A DNA stretch of 64,000 nt. It comes from JBDRRP01 sp964446485 (GTDB lineage Bacteria > Desulfobacterota > Desulfobacteria > Desulfobacterales > JBDRRP01). Position numbers and translations under genes: made by a program. This document shows, piece by piece, positions 9,190-18,098 of this stretch. The stretch covers positions 17,780-81,779 of the forward strand of contig CAYUOU010000006.1 in NCBI GenBank assembly GCA_964446485.1. Direction: 5' to 3'. Under the pieces are notes generated by a model. The model was not told where the DNA came from and ran no database searches. It saw only the letters and a list, made by a program, of their open reading frames with translations. Position 1 is the stretch's first letter. The number at the start of each line of letters is the position of its first letter.

Positions 9190-9512
9190 GGGTTCTCCTA
9201 AGACATCGCACCTCTAAAATCAGCGGATCTAATAAACCATCGGCAGGACGAAGGCAATAACTGCACCCTTGATCTTTCCGCGGTCTGCACTATTAGTTGA
9301 TTTCCATCCGTGAGAGGCCTCATGCGTTCTCTGCCTCGATGAGAGAGGGCTGGGGTGAGGGTGAAAGCATACCGGTAAGTAAAAACAATCTAATACCGGC
9401 CCGCCCCCCCCTTATCTCCTCCCTTTCGCGGAGGATTATTCATGGCTGGGCTATTTATTCATTACGCCGTAGCGGACGCGGCGAACTGCTTCAATCCAGT
9501 TTGGAGAAAACG
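9190..9512. other. Intergenic region between hisC and Lcl gene
   Basis: 323 bases without a supported gene. An upstream in-frame extension of the next gene (from 9297) has no homology-like character and is not accepted. The region contains a G-rich tract at 9343-9363 of the kind found scattered between genes in many bacteria, and a small hairpin with arms CCTCC/GGAGG around 9418-9434. Divergent promoters for hisC and the Lcl gene should lie here, but I could not pick convincing boxes. Confidence 0.5.
9343..9363 (+). repeat. Copy of the G-rich GAGAGGGCTGGGGTGAGGG intergenic motif
   Basis: The tract reads GAGAGGGCTGGGGTGAGGG followed by TG. Its complement is the CCCTCACCCC-AGCCCTCTC string that recurs in intergenic regions of many unrelated proteobacteria and Chloroflexi. 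I see one copy in this window. Whether it is mobile or only a remnant cannot be told from one copy. Confidence 0.4.
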
Positions 9513-9977
9513 ATGCCCGCTTCGGACACCCCATGGTTTCTTTTCATCCTGCTGGCGGTGTGGGTGGCGCTGACGGTGGCCACCCTCGAGCCTTCTGCAA
9601 CGCCTGGGGTTCCCCGTTTTGTCCAAACCGATGACGGATCGCTGGCCGATACCAATACCGCGCTGGTGTGGCGGCCCGGTCCTGACCGGTCCATGTCGTG
9701 GGCGGCAGCCAAGGACTGGGTCGCTGCCATGGCCAAAACCGACTACCGCTGGCGGATGCCCACCATCGAGGAAGTGCGCTCCCTGAGTCATGACGGCGTT
9801 GGCTCGACCCTCCTGGCAGACGCATTTCAGAGCACCGGGTATTGGGCCTGGGCCGCGGATGAGAGCGGCAGCCCGGCACGCTGGCTGTTCAGCTTCAGTT
9901 ACGGCGGTGAAGGCTGGAACGGCGCACCCCCGCCAGACGGCGGCAGGGCCTTTGCCGTGCGCGTCCCGTCCCGATGA
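9513..9977 (+). CDS. Lcl/DUF1566 domain protein, membrane-anchored
   Basis: The start at 9513 follows TTGGAGAAAACG, giving 154 residues. Residues about 7-25 (WFLFILLAVWVALTVATL) form a signal anchor or signal peptide. The remainder has the Lcl/DUF1566 pattern: an FVQTDDGSLADTNTALVW opening, AAKDWVAAM, YRWRMPTIEEVRSL, and a closing AFAVRVPSR. The domain is related to the C-type-lectin/FGE fold and is common in secreted deltaproteobacterial proteins. The ligand is unknown. The neighbours (hisC, TauE permease) give no functional clue. Confidence 0.7.
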   Translation: MPASDTPWFLFILLAVWVALTVATLEPSATPGVPRFVQTDDGSLADTNTALVWRPGPDRSMSWAAAKDWVAAMAKTDYRWRMPTIEEVRSLSHDGVGSTLLADAFQSTGYWAWAADESGSPARWLFSFSYGGEGWNGAPPPDGGRAFAVRVPSR

Positions 9978-10085
9978 GCCTGTCGCCCTGCCAGTGGTTG
10001 CCATCACTACATTCACTTTTTTGTCGGGTAATCTTCTCTTGATCGAACCGGTCACGAATGGCTAATGCCATCCTCTGATTCGGGG

Positions 10086-10844
10086 TCATCCCACGAAGAA
10101 CTGAACCACGAGCAGCGCGGCGAGGACCGCCAGGAGCCGGCGAAGCCATCTGCGGTAGGTTGTTGCGGGGATTCGATCCCGAATGCGCATTCCCGCCAGC
10201 ATCACCACCAGCCCCAATCCGGCCAACGGCAGCGACTCCTTGAGGGTTCCGAAAGTCATCAGCCCGGCCTGTACCAATACCGCCCCCTGCACCAGCTTGC
10301 CGAAAAGAAAGCAAAAATTGAACACCTGAATCATCACGGTCTTGGGCATACGAACTTCCAGCGCGAAAATGATCAGCGCCGGCAGCATCACGTTCACCGT
10401 GCCAGCCAGCAGCCCCGCAATAAGTCCAAAGACGGCGAATGCCAGACGGGGCCTTTGATGCACCCAGTAGAAACCGACACCCAGGCGTTCGGCATTGAGG
10501 TACACCACCAGCATGAGAGCCAGCATGGGGCGAAAGGGTTCCGGTGAGACTACCACGAGGAGCTGGGTGCCCAGGGCGCTGCCGATCATACCGTAAACTG
10601 CCAGCGGCCAATACACGGCGATACTCCGGCGCCACTGCCCCCCGCTGAGGATATTGGCCACATTGATCACCATCGTCGGTATGACCAGCAACAGAATGGC
10701 ACTGCGCACATCGGTGAATATGGCCAACAGCGGGGTGGCGATGAGGGGAAAACCGATGCCGATGGTGCCATGAACCAGGGCGGCAAAAGCGATGATGACC
10801 GTGTCGATGATGACTTGTGCGCCAAAGGGCAAACAAAATGGCAT
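10086..10844 (-). CDS. TauE/SafE family sulfite/anion exporter permease
   Basis: 252 residues, almost entirely hydrophobic with about eight membrane segments. The N-terminal VHGTIGIGFPLIATPLLA and central AGLLAGTVNVMLPALIIFAL stretches match the two half-repeats of the TauE/SafE family (DUF81). Members export sulfite, sulfoacetate or other C2/organosulfur anions; the substrate here cannot be assigned. It is transcribed divergently from the amidinotransferase gene. The ATG at 10844 has only a weak ribosome binding site. Confidence 0.8.
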   Translation of the reverse strand: MPFCLPFGAQVIIDTVIIAFAALVHGTIGIGFPLIATPLLAIFTDVRSAILLLVIPTMVINVANILSGGQWRRSIAVYWPLAVYGMIGSALGTQLLVVVSPEPFRPMLALMLVVYLNAERLGVGFYWVHQRPRLAFAVFGLIAGLLAGTVNVMLPALIIFALEVRMPKTVMIQVFNFCFLFGKLVQGAVLVQAGLMTFGTLKESLPLAGLGLVVMLAGMRIRDRIPATTYRRWLRRLLAVLAALLVVQFFVG

Positions 10845-11215
10845 CTAAATCCCCAATCCTTAGAATTCACAGGTAGTTATGTCTGAAAACATAGGGTTTT
10901 TCTTATAAATTTTTAATAATATCAGTATGTTGGAAATTGTATGCCAGCTTGTTTATGCAACAATGGGGCACAATCTGCAACGAGAGCCTTATACCCAGTA
11001 TGCACCATTCATGAAAGCAATTCGGTGGCGTATCTCAATCAGACGCCCTATCTGTCAATTGCCCCGCTGTGGATTTCATGGTAGCCGGCGCCCACCGGCT
11101 TTGATATGAACCAGCACGATGCGTGAAGGCGGATGTGGATGGTCGGACCGTGTTGTCGGCGGTGGATCTGGCAGGACGGCAAGCGTTCAATCGAAGGGCA
11201 CCAACGGAGGCAGGA
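10845..11215. other. AT-rich divergent intergenic region
   Basis: 371 bases between two divergent genes. Bases 10877-10930 are strikingly AT-rich (runs of T and A including TTTTTCTTATAAATTTTTAAT), unlike the surrounding DNA, and probably hold the promoter(s). A frame that extends the amidinotransferase upstream to 11123 is not accepted because the better ribosome binding site is at 11206. No RNA or small gene is evident. Confidence 0.45.
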
Positions 11216-12190
11216 ATGGGGTATTCACCCGGATGGAAGGGGCAGGCCGCTTATGGCGGCGATGGCTGGCAGCCGCGGCGCGGCACGCTGCGCGATGACA
11301 TTGGCAAGCGGTGGGGCGCGTGCGGCATGAATACCGAATGGGGCCCCTTAGAGGCCGTCCTTTTGCACGAACCCGGCGCCGAACTGGCAGCGGCGGCGGC
11401 CGACCCCAATGCGGCCCAGATGCTGGCCCCGCTGGATGTAGAACGCGCGGCGGCCCAGCATCGGGCGCTGGCCGCAGCGTACAGCGCGGCAGGCGTTTCG
11501 GTGACCTATCTGCAGCCGGAACCGCCGGTGTCCCCCAACCAGATGTTTATGGCCGACCTTTTTTTCATGACCCCCGAAGGCGCCGTCCTGGCGCGGCCGG
11601 CCTCCATGGTGAGGGCCGGCGAGGAGCGGGACACGGCCGCACGGCTGGCCGCCGACGGAATCCCCATCTTGCGCACCATTTCCGGGGACGGCGTCTTCGA
11701 AGGGGCGGATGCCCTGTGGGTGGACCCCCGGACGGTGATGGTCGGAAGGGGACTGCGGACCAACGATGCGGCCGTCCAGCAATTGATACACGTGCTGGCA
11801 CCCATGGGGGTCGACGTGCATACCGTGGAACTTCCCCCGGGAACGATGCACCTCATGGGGATGCTGCGAATCCTGGATCGGGATCTGGCTGTGGCCTGGC
11901 CCGGACGCTTGGCGCCGGAAGCAGTGACACTTCTGGAGCGACGCGGACTCACGGTGGCCTTTATTCCCAGTGAAACCGAGGCCTACGAGGGTTTTTCGCT
12001 CAACGGGGTCGCCCTGGGGCCTCGGCAGTTCCTCATGCCGGACGGAAACCCGAAAACCCGGGCATTTTACGAGGGGCTGGGTATCGCCTGTACCTGTGTG
12101 GCGGTGGATGAGCTCATCAAGGCCGCCGGTGCGGTGGGGTGCTTGACCGGCGTGGTTCACCGGCGTCCATCTCCCCATCCCTTTCCCTGA
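11216..12190 (+). CDS. Amidinotransferase/arginine deiminase superfamily enzyme
   Basis: The start at 11216 follows GGAGG by five bases, giving 324 residues. The protein has the pentein-fold layout of guanidine-modifying enzymes (arginine deiminase, DDAH, glycine amidinotransferase). These include LEAVLLHEPG near the N-terminus, an SPNQMFMADLFF segment in place of the usual NPDQVF.RD, FEGADALWVD, the catalytic histidine in TMHLMGMLRI (His212) and the nucleophile cysteine in AVGCLTGVVHR (Cys309). Which guanidino compound it uses cannot be told. The arginine pathway is not represented nearby. A closer match to amidinotransferase than to arginine deiminase is my impression only. Confidence 0.75.
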   Translation: MGYSPGWKGQAAYGGDGWQPRRGTLRDDIGKRWGACGMNTEWGPLEAVLLHEPGAELAAAAADPNAAQMLAPLDVERAAAQHRALAAAYSAAGVSVTYLQPEPPVSPNQMFMADLFFMTPEGAVLARPASMVRAGEERDTAARLAADGIPILRTISGDGVFEGADALWVDPRTVMVGRGLRTNDAAVQQLIHVLAPMGVDVHTVELPPGTMHLMGMLRILDRDLAVAWPGRLAPEAVTLLERRGLTVAFIPSETEAYEGFSLNGVALGPRQFLMPDGNPKTRAFYEGLGIACTCVAVDELIKAAGAVGCLTGVVHRRPSPHPFP

Positions 12191-12194
12191 GGCG

Positions 12195-12455
12195 TTGGGC
12201 GATTCGCGAAAGACTTTCGGTAACGGCTGGCGCCGTTGCAGCCAAATGCCGCTAAAAAACGCCCTGCTGGCCCACTCGTACCAGATGGTCTCGCCGTTGT
12301 ATTCACCAAGACTGTGATGGAGAACATGGCGGGGCTGCCCGTCTTATCGAAGACCCGGCACAGCATGATCTGGGATCGCAGATGGTTTTTGGGCGCTGAC
12401 AGATCGGGGCCGTCGAGGATGCGTCCGATTTTAGGCGGACCTGTCGGGACTCCGG
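12195..12455 (-). pseudogene. Possible decayed ORF, unidentified
   Basis: Downstream of dapB on the minus strand, about 12455 to 12320 reads as coding-like sequence (RILDGPDLSAPKNHLRSQIM). After an apparent frame change near 12315, bases 12313 to 12210 read HSLGEYNGETIWYEWASRAF in another frame. The joined product would be about 80 residues. I recognise no family. It could be a frameshifted gene, a sequencing error in a small gene, or chance. Confidence 0.25.
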
Positions 12456-12460
12456 CCGGG

Positions 12461-13306
12461 TCAAGCGCGGCGCTTGCGGGCACCCAGGACGTCGATCATG
12501 GAGTAGACGCGTCCGGTGGCGCCTGCGGCGACCCTGTCGGCCAGGAAGGTGGCGGCATCCAATGTGCCGTGGGCGTAGACCTCACGGCCATTGATGTTGT
12601 GTGTAAAGGCCAGAGCGACCGTGCCGTCCGCCGAGGTGAGGCTGTAGGTGTGCCACCCGTGTCCGCCCAGGTATGCTTCGGGAACACCCCAATCGCGTTG
12701 CTGGATATCCGGGTCTCGTTCCTTTTCAATATCCAAAACACTGAAATCCACCCCCAGCCGGTTGAAACTGCTCACCACGGCTTTGGCGGTGCCACTGGTG
12801 TCGGCCTTGCCCTGCTGGTGGCTTTCCCGAACCGTGAGGCGGTAACCGGTAAACATGCCGGGAAACTGTTCGGCGGCATATTCCAGCATGGCCTGAAAAC
12901 CCACGATGGGGGGCGCCATGTTGGGGGCGATGACGGCGGACACCGCGGAAGCCGCAACGGTTTCCACCAGTGCCGCCCGATTCCCGCCCGTGGTGCCCAT
13001 GACAAACGGCAACCCGTTGCGACAGTAAAACACCGCGTTGTCGTTGACCGCCGTCGGGTGGGTGAAGTCGACGGCAATGAGGGTCCCGTCGGCAGCTGCC
13101 GTCACGGCTGGAAGGGCATTCTCGCGGTCTCCGGGGCGAATCAATGCGATGTCCTGGCCGGCCACCGTGATACGGTCGTCGGTGATCTCAGGGCCGGTGA
13201 AGGAAAACGGCACGAGCTGAAACCGGTCGCTGGCAGCAAGGTGCCGGGCGATGGTCGTGGCCACTTTTCCGGGCAGGCCGTTCATCATTATTGACAGTGG
13301 GCTCAT
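12461..13306 (-). CDS. dapB: 4-hydroxy-tetrahydrodipicolinate reductase (plant-type DapB)
   Basis: 281 residues. It reduces hydroxytetrahydrodipicolinate in lysine and diaminopimelate synthesis. The N-terminal nucleotide-binding loop is MNGLPGKVA, a variant of GxxGxMG. FTHPTAVNDN and the substrate-binding VRESHQQGKADTSGTAKA are clear. The length and C-terminal sequence resemble the longer plant/DapB2-type enzymes more than E. coli DapB. The ATG at 13306 overlaps the stop of the MurU-AmgK gene (ATGA), indicating translational coupling. Both genes feed peptidoglycan precursor supply. Confidence 0.9.
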   Translation of the reverse strand: MSPLSIMMNGLPGKVATTIARHLAASDRFQLVPFSFTGPEITDDRITVAGQDIALIRPGDRENALPAVTAAADGTLIAVDFTHPTAVNDNAVFYCRNGLPFVMGTTGGNRAALVETVAASAVSAVIAPNMAPPIVGFQAMLEYAAEQFPGMFTGYRLTVRESHQQGKADTSGTAKAVVSSFNRLGVDFSVLDIEKERDPDIQQRDWGVPEAYLGGHGWHTYSLTSADGTVALAFTHNINGREVYAHGTLDAATFLADRVAAGATGRVYSMIDVLGARKRRA

Positions 13307-15060
13307 GGGGTCCTCCCTGTGTCGTGGCGGCGGCCTTCCGAAGCAGGGTACTGGGACACCAATGCCTCGATGAGGCCGGTCAGCCGGGGGTGTGCCGGTG
13401 TCTCAAGCGCCGCCAACAATCGGCGGAGCCGGTTTAGGGCCACCGGAATGTAGGTTGAAAACGTGGCTTTGCCCTTGATGCGCCACAAAAACCCGAAAGC
13501 GCCCAGCGCCTGCAACAACCGGCAGATGGACACCTGGTGAAATCCAGTGCGAAAGCGCGGTGGATCCACGGGCAGCGCGCTCGCCGTCCGTTCCACAGCA
13601 TAATCCAAGAGCGCCTGGGTCAGCGACGGCGGCAGGTCAACATAAGGGTCGTTCAACAGGGCTGCCAGGTCGTACTGAATCGGCCCGCGGCGGCCGCCTT
13701 GGAAATCGATGATGCGGATCGCATCCCCGCAGACCAGGATGTTTCGGGATTGAAAATCGCGGTGCATGAAGCCGTCCACCCCATTCGCCAGTGCCGCGTC
13801 GGCCAGCGCGGAAAACTCCGGCAACAGGTCGTTGAACGGCAGATGCATCCCGGCGACGCCCTCAACGAAGGCCTCCATAAAATACCGGCATTCCTTTTCC
13901 AGGATGAGGCGACGGTCATAGGCGGGAGTCTGCCACGCCCAGCTGTCGTCAAATCCGTTCATGCCAGTTGTGGCCATGTGAATCCAAGCATCAATGATTC
14001 GGCGGTAGCGCTGCAGCGCCGCCGCGTGGCCCACGGCCCCGCGCTGGAGGTCGCGGAGAACCGCCGTTTGCAAATGAAGGTCGCCGGCGTCTTCCATGAT
14101 GACCAGGCCGGAAAACGCGCAGGCCGCAACGATCCGGGGCACGGGCACGCCTTGCCGACAAAGATGGCGGCCGAGCTGGATGCATGCATCGGCCTCGGTG
14201 ATGCCGTTCGGGCGATCGCGGATGCCGTGATCGACCATCACCAAACTGTCCTTTGCCATGCGTAGCCTGAACCAGCGGCGATCCGATCCGTCTCCGGTCA
14301 TGGGTTCACGGCGGATGTCATCGGTTCCCGCACGGCTCCCGAATGCAGTATCCAATGCCAGGGGCAACAGGGCATCCAGTGAGGCCTTCCGGTAATGTGC
14401 CGGCGTGCCGGTATCGATCCAGTACGCGTCACCCGCATCCCAGGCGGTGACGGGCAGCCCTGCCGATACCATTTCCCGATAGGCGTCGATGCTGGAACTG
14501 GCGCCCGTCTTCGGAACAAAATCGCGAAACACGGGCTGGATGACTTGAATGCCCGTAAACGTGCATCGCTTCGCCGAGGCCACGTCGGCTAGCTGGGCGC
14601 AGGCGTTAAACCCGAGCACGGCACCATCGGGGGCTACGCACACGCTGTTGATGGGTGGATAATCAACGCACACCAGTGTGGCTGCCGCCCCGCGCCTGTC
14701 ATGGATGTCCATGACCCGCCTGAGATCGATGTCGGTCACCACATCCCCGTTGATCACCACCAGGGGCGCCGCCCCCCACCACGCGGCGATGTTTTTCAAG
14801 GCACCGCCGGTTCCCAGGATTTCCGGCTCGTGGGTCACGAACACCGGCACCGGGTAGTCCCGGGCCGCGATGTGATCGTGTATTTGATGATGCAGGTGGT
14901 GGGTATTGACCATGATGGCCTCGACGCCGGCGGCCGCCAGCATGGCAATGGAGCGATCGATGAGCGGCACGCCCCCGATGGGAAAGAGCGGCTTGGGGGT
15001 GTGCAGCGTTGCAGGGCGCAGCCGCGTGCCGAGACCGGCCGCCAGGATCATGGCTTTCAT
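13303..15060 (-). CDS. MurU-AmgK-like fusion: nucleotidyltransferase plus sugar kinase
   Basis: 585 residues in two domains. Residues 1 to about 240 are a sugar-1-phosphate nucleotidyltransferase, with LAAGLGTRLRPATLHTPKP, ILGTGGALKNIA and VINGDVVTD. Residues about 255-570 are an aminoglycoside-phosphotransferase-like kinase with GDGSDRRWFRL, VIMEDAGDLHL, Brenner motif HRDFQSRN near residue 432 and IIDFQGGRRGP. In Pseudomonas the separate AmgK (anomeric MurNAc/GlcNAc kinase) and MurU (MurNAc-1-P uridylyltransferase) recycle MurNAc to UDP-MurNAc. The fused order here is MurU first, AmgK second. It lies 30 bases downstream of plsB and overlaps dapB by four bases. Specificity for MurNAc is inferred. 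Confidence 0.85.
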   Translation of the reverse strand: MKAMILAAGLGTRLRPATLHTPKPLFPIGGVPLIDRSIAMLAAAGVEAIMVNTHHLHHQIHDHIAARDYPVPVFVTHEPEILGTGGALKNIAAWWGAAPLVVINGDVVTDIDLRRVMDIHDRRGAAATLVCVDYPPINSVCVAPDGAVLGFNACAQLADVASAKRCTFTGIQVIQPVFRDFVPKTGASSSIDAYREMVSAGLPVTAWDAGDAYWIDTGTPAHYRKASLDALLPLALDTAFGSRAGTDDIRREPMTGDGSDRRWFRLRMAKDSLVMVDHGIRDRPNGITEADACIQLGRHLCRQGVPVPRIVAACAFSGLVIMEDAGDLHLQTAVLRDLQRGAVGHAAALQRYRRIIDAWIHMATTGMNGFDDSWAWQTPAYDRRLILEKECRYFMEAFVEGVAGMHLPFNDLLPEFSALADAALANGVDGFMHRDFQSRNILVCGDAIRIIDFQGGRRGPIQYDLAALLNDPYVDLPPSLTQALLDYAVERTASALPVDPPRFRTGFHQVSICRLLQALGAFGFLWRIKGKATFSTYIPVALNRLRRLLAALETPAHPRLTGLIEALVSQYPASEGRRHDTGRTP

Positions 15061-15089
15061 GGTGTCGTCGCCGTTGGGTGAATGTGGGC

Positions 15090-17771
15090 TCAGGCGGGCA
15101 GCACCTGCAGGGCGCGCTGGATGCGCTCCTCGTATGCCTCGATTTCATCGATGTCTTCGCTGCCGGCGATGCCGCGACTGAGGAAGTAATCCACGGCATT
15201 CTTGTAGGTGACCTTCGACAATGCTTCCTTTCTTTCAACCGCTTCGTTTTTGTACATGCGATTGCCCAGGGATTCAACTTTTTTGAGGCGATCCTTGGCG
15301 GCCACCTTTTTGCGCGGCGTGCTTTTGAAATACGCCAGGGTGATTCGGTAGGACTCGAAGAAGGCGGCCATGAAGAGGGCGACGAGCTTGAGCTTTCTGA
15401 ATCCCAGAGAAGTCAGATTGTAGGTGTCGGGCATGCTGGGGTGCGGCATGAGCACGGCATCCTCCTCGAACATGGCAATGGCCTGGCGTATATGGTGCTC
15501 GGGGGGGTGATTCGTGTCGTAGGCGAACTCGTTCTTGAAGAGGTCCTGAAAAAAGGCGTAGTCGTCGAGAAGGTCCCTGGCGTCGAATTGGAAGGCATCC
15601 CGCAGCAAGATGGCCAGCGCAGTGAATGCCGGCGTGACAAAGAAGGCGATGCAGTTGTTTTTGTAGTATTCCAGGTTGGGCCGCTTGTTTTCGATGACCG
15701 CATAGACCCGATTGTCTTCTTCTTCGTCTTTTCCCAACTCGAAGCGTTCGACGAATTTCCGCTGAACATAGGTATCCAATGTCTGCTGAATGGCCCGCTC
15801 CGCATCGATCACGAGCGTGTCCGACAAGGTGGCGCCGAGTCGGTCCAGATATTTGAGATAGGTGTTGACGTGGAACATCAAGTGCTCGTGGGAAATGCGC
15901 CGTTTGGTGGTATTGAGCAGCGCCCCGGACACCACGGCATGGGGGGTGACCACCGACACCCGGTTGATGGCGCTGATGACCCGGTGGCCGAGATTTCGGA
16001 TCAGAGAAGCCTCCTCCGCGGGGGGTAGGCTGTCCGACTGGGTGTCCATCCGATCCAGGAAATCGCGGAATCCGATAGGCTCATGAAACTTGATGTACAC
16101 TCGGCCATAGCGTTTCTTGAGAAACCGCCTTGCCTTGATGACCTGCTTGAGGTTTTCCACTTCCTTCGCGCCGCCTTCCAGTTCATGCAGATAGGCGCTC
16201 TCTTCCAGAACCCGATCGTAGCCGATGTAGACCGGCACCAAAATGAGATCCTCGCAGGCGCCGTTCTTAAAGGCCTCGATGATGATGGATAACAAGCCCA
16301 GTTTGGGAAGAATCATCTTGCCGGTTCGGCTGCGGCCGCCCTCGATGAAGAATTCCAAGTTGTTGCCGTCTTCAAGGACCCGGTAAATGTATTCGGCGAA
16401 CACGCGGGAGTACAGCTGCTGGCCCTTGAACGTGCGGCGGATGAAGAAGGCGCCGCCGCTTCGGAACAGGGGGCCCAGGGGCCAGAAGCTCAGGTTTTTA
16501 CCGGCGGCAATGAGCGGGCAGTGCATGTTGTTGTGAAACAGTGCGTAGGAAAGGAGCAGGTAATCAATGTGGCTCTTATGGCTGGGAATCAGGATCAGGG
16601 GCGCTCTTTGTGAGAGGTGCTTGGCGCGATCCATGCCCTCTTGATCGATGGTGAGCCCCTCGAACAAGGTCGTCGATAACCAGCGGACGATGATTTCGAA
16701 AATACGGATCATGGTCATGTGCTGGTTGGCTGAGATTTCATCCAAGTATCTGTCGGCGTCCTTGCGCACCTCGTAAATGGGCTTGCCGTGGGCCTCGGCA
16801 TACTCCTTCATAAATCGACGCATCCGTTCGGCGGTGAGAATAATTTCCTTGAGTTCTTCCCGGGATTTCACCACAGGGCCGACGATGCTGGTCTGGTGGC
16901 GGTTGAGTTGGGCCAGCAGCCGCTGCCGGATATCAGCGGCCAGTTGTTCGTCAGGCCGCGTGTCGCCGGTTGTTTTCTCGAGGTGAACCTCAAGGTTGAA
17001 CGGCGCTGAGACTTCGACAAGAATTTTCTCGGATCGTCTGAGAAGCGTTCCCCATCGCCTGAGCAGTCCGGGCCGCAGTTCGGTCCCGAAGATTATGTCC
17101 AGTACGGAGGGCACGGAGCGCGCCGGGCTTTTGCCAAACAGCATGAGCAAGGGGACGATGACAACGGGGCGGTCGATTTTCCGCTGCAATTCAATCAGGT
17201 ACCGGAGGGGATCGGGCTTTGACTTTACAAAGCGGCGGTAAAATCCCTCTTTTTCCACCAGGAAGAGCATCCCCGCCGCACCGCCGGTCAGGCAGGAGTC
17301 AAAATAGCTGTTGGTGAAGGGGTCGGGGAGGCGGCGATGCCGCAGAAAGAAATCGATCTTGGCCAGGGCGATGCGAAACAGTCGCGTGATTGACTGATGG
17401 CTGTAGATGCGATAATCGAACGCGACTTCAGGCACCGGCGCCTGCAATTCTCGAAACCGCGTGTGGTAAAACAGATAATCGAAACGGCTTTTGTTCTTCG
17501 CCGCATACACCACCACAGCGTTCGTTGGCAGGCTGTGGAGAACCGCGGTCTGGGAGTCCGGAACGCGGATGCCCGAATAAACACTTTTCAGAAGCACGTT
17601 GGTGAGTTTCCCCGGTGGGTTGGGAAGGATGCAGGCATGGTGATCGTGGGTGCCACCGAGCAGGCAATTCACCATGCGGTTCCAGCGGGTGCGCAGGCCG
17701 GATGCTGAGGACGCCGTTTCAGAGGGTTCTGGCGTTTCCGGAGCGTTCATGGGGTGATCCATTTCATTCAT
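15090..17771 (-). CDS. plsB: Glycerol-3-phosphate 1-O-acyltransferase PlsB
   Basis: 893 residues, slightly longer than E. coli PlsB. It transfers an acyl group to sn-1 of glycerol-3-phosphate at the inner membrane, the first step of phospholipid synthesis. The acyltransferase motifs are in order: HKSHIDYLLLSY (HX4D, His398), GAFFIRRTF, EGGRSRTGK near residue 476, and LVPVYIGYDRV. Starts at residue 1 or the nearby ATG at residue 4 are both possible; the N-terminal 30 residues are Ser/Pro-rich and probably unstructured. It leads a minus-strand group with the MurU-AmgK fusion and dapB. Confidence 0.95.
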   Translation of the reverse strand: MNEMDHPMNAPETPEPSETASSASGLRTRWNRMVNCLLGGTHDHHACILPNPPGKLTNVLLKSVYSGIRVPDSQTAVLHSLPTNAVVVYAAKNKSRFDYLFYHTRFRELQAPVPEVAFDYRIYSHQSITRLFRIALAKIDFFLRHRRLPDPFTNSYFDSCLTGGAAGMLFLVEKEGFYRRFVKSKPDPLRYLIELQRKIDRPVVIVPLLMLFGKSPARSVPSVLDIIFGTELRPGLLRRWGTLLRRSEKILVEVSAPFNLEVHLEKTTGDTRPDEQLAADIRQRLLAQLNRHQTSIVGPVVKSREELKEIILTAERMRRFMKEYAEAHGKPIYEVRKDADRYLDEISANQHMTMIRIFEIIVRWLSTTLFEGLTIDQEGMDRAKHLSQRAPLILIPSHKSHIDYLLLSYALFHNNMHCPLIAAGKNLSFWPLGPLFRSGGAFFIRRTFKGQQLYSRVFAEYIYRVLEDGNNLEFFIEGGRSRTGKMILPKLGLLSIIIEAFKNGACEDLILVPVYIGYDRVLEESAYLHELEGGAKEVENLKQVIKARRFLKKRYGRVYIKFHEPIGFRDFLDRMDTQSDSLPPAEEASLIRNLGHRVISAINRVSVVTPHAVVSGALLNTTKRRISHEHLMFHVNTYLKYLDRLGATLSDTLVIDAERAIQQTLDTYVQRKFVERFELGKDEEEDNRVYAVIENKRPNLEYYKNNCIAFFVTPAFTALAILLRDAFQFDARDLLDDYAFFQDLFKNEFAYDTNHPPEHHIRQAIAMFEEDAVLMPHPSMPDTYNLTSLGFRKLKLVALFMAAFFESYRITLAYFKSTPRKKVAAKDRLKKVESLGNRMYKNEAVERKEALSKVTYKNAVDYFLSRGIAGSEDIDEIEAYEERIQRALQVLPA

Positions 17772-18098
17772 TTGTCAGTTGGCGGTAATCCGGGGCATGC
17801 AAACGGGTGAGGGTGGTAAGGCCAAACACCGATCCATAGCGGCGCCTCAAACTACCAGATCTCAGAAACCGAATCAACGGTGATCCCCGGCGCTAAAAAT
17901 TGCCTTGTCTAAACAACACCCCTATGGTATTTTCCGAACTTGATTGCCGTCGGGAGAGAGGGTTTCAGCGTGTAACCACCGATTTTCGCGCGTTGTCCCC
18001 CCAAAAGCCGCGTTCGCCCCCCCGCTGCGGCTCGGATCAGTCACGGAGATAGCACGCATCCACTTAATTATACTAAGGAATAAAGGAGGTTAGGGTTT
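17772..18098. other. Intergenic region upstream of plsB and small membrane gene
   Basis: 327 bases without a gene, between divergent genes. On the plus strand there is a plausible sigma-70 promoter, TTGCCT (17900) and TATGGT (17923) spaced 17 bases, about 170 bases before the small membrane protein start. A strong AAAGGAGG ribosome binding site precedes the ATG at 18099. Nothing else is evident. Confidence 0.45.
17900..17928 (+). promoter_or_regulatory. Candidate sigma-70 promoter
   Basis: TTGCCT and TATGGT with a 17-base spacer, in the non-coding region before the gene at 18099. The -10 box is imperfect, so this is a guess from consensus. Confidence 0.35.

Noticed and set aside
9297..9512. 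N-terminal extension of the Lcl-domain protein from 9297
   Set aside because: The added 72 residues look non-coding and the ATG at 9513 has a good ribosome binding site and a signal anchor directly after it.
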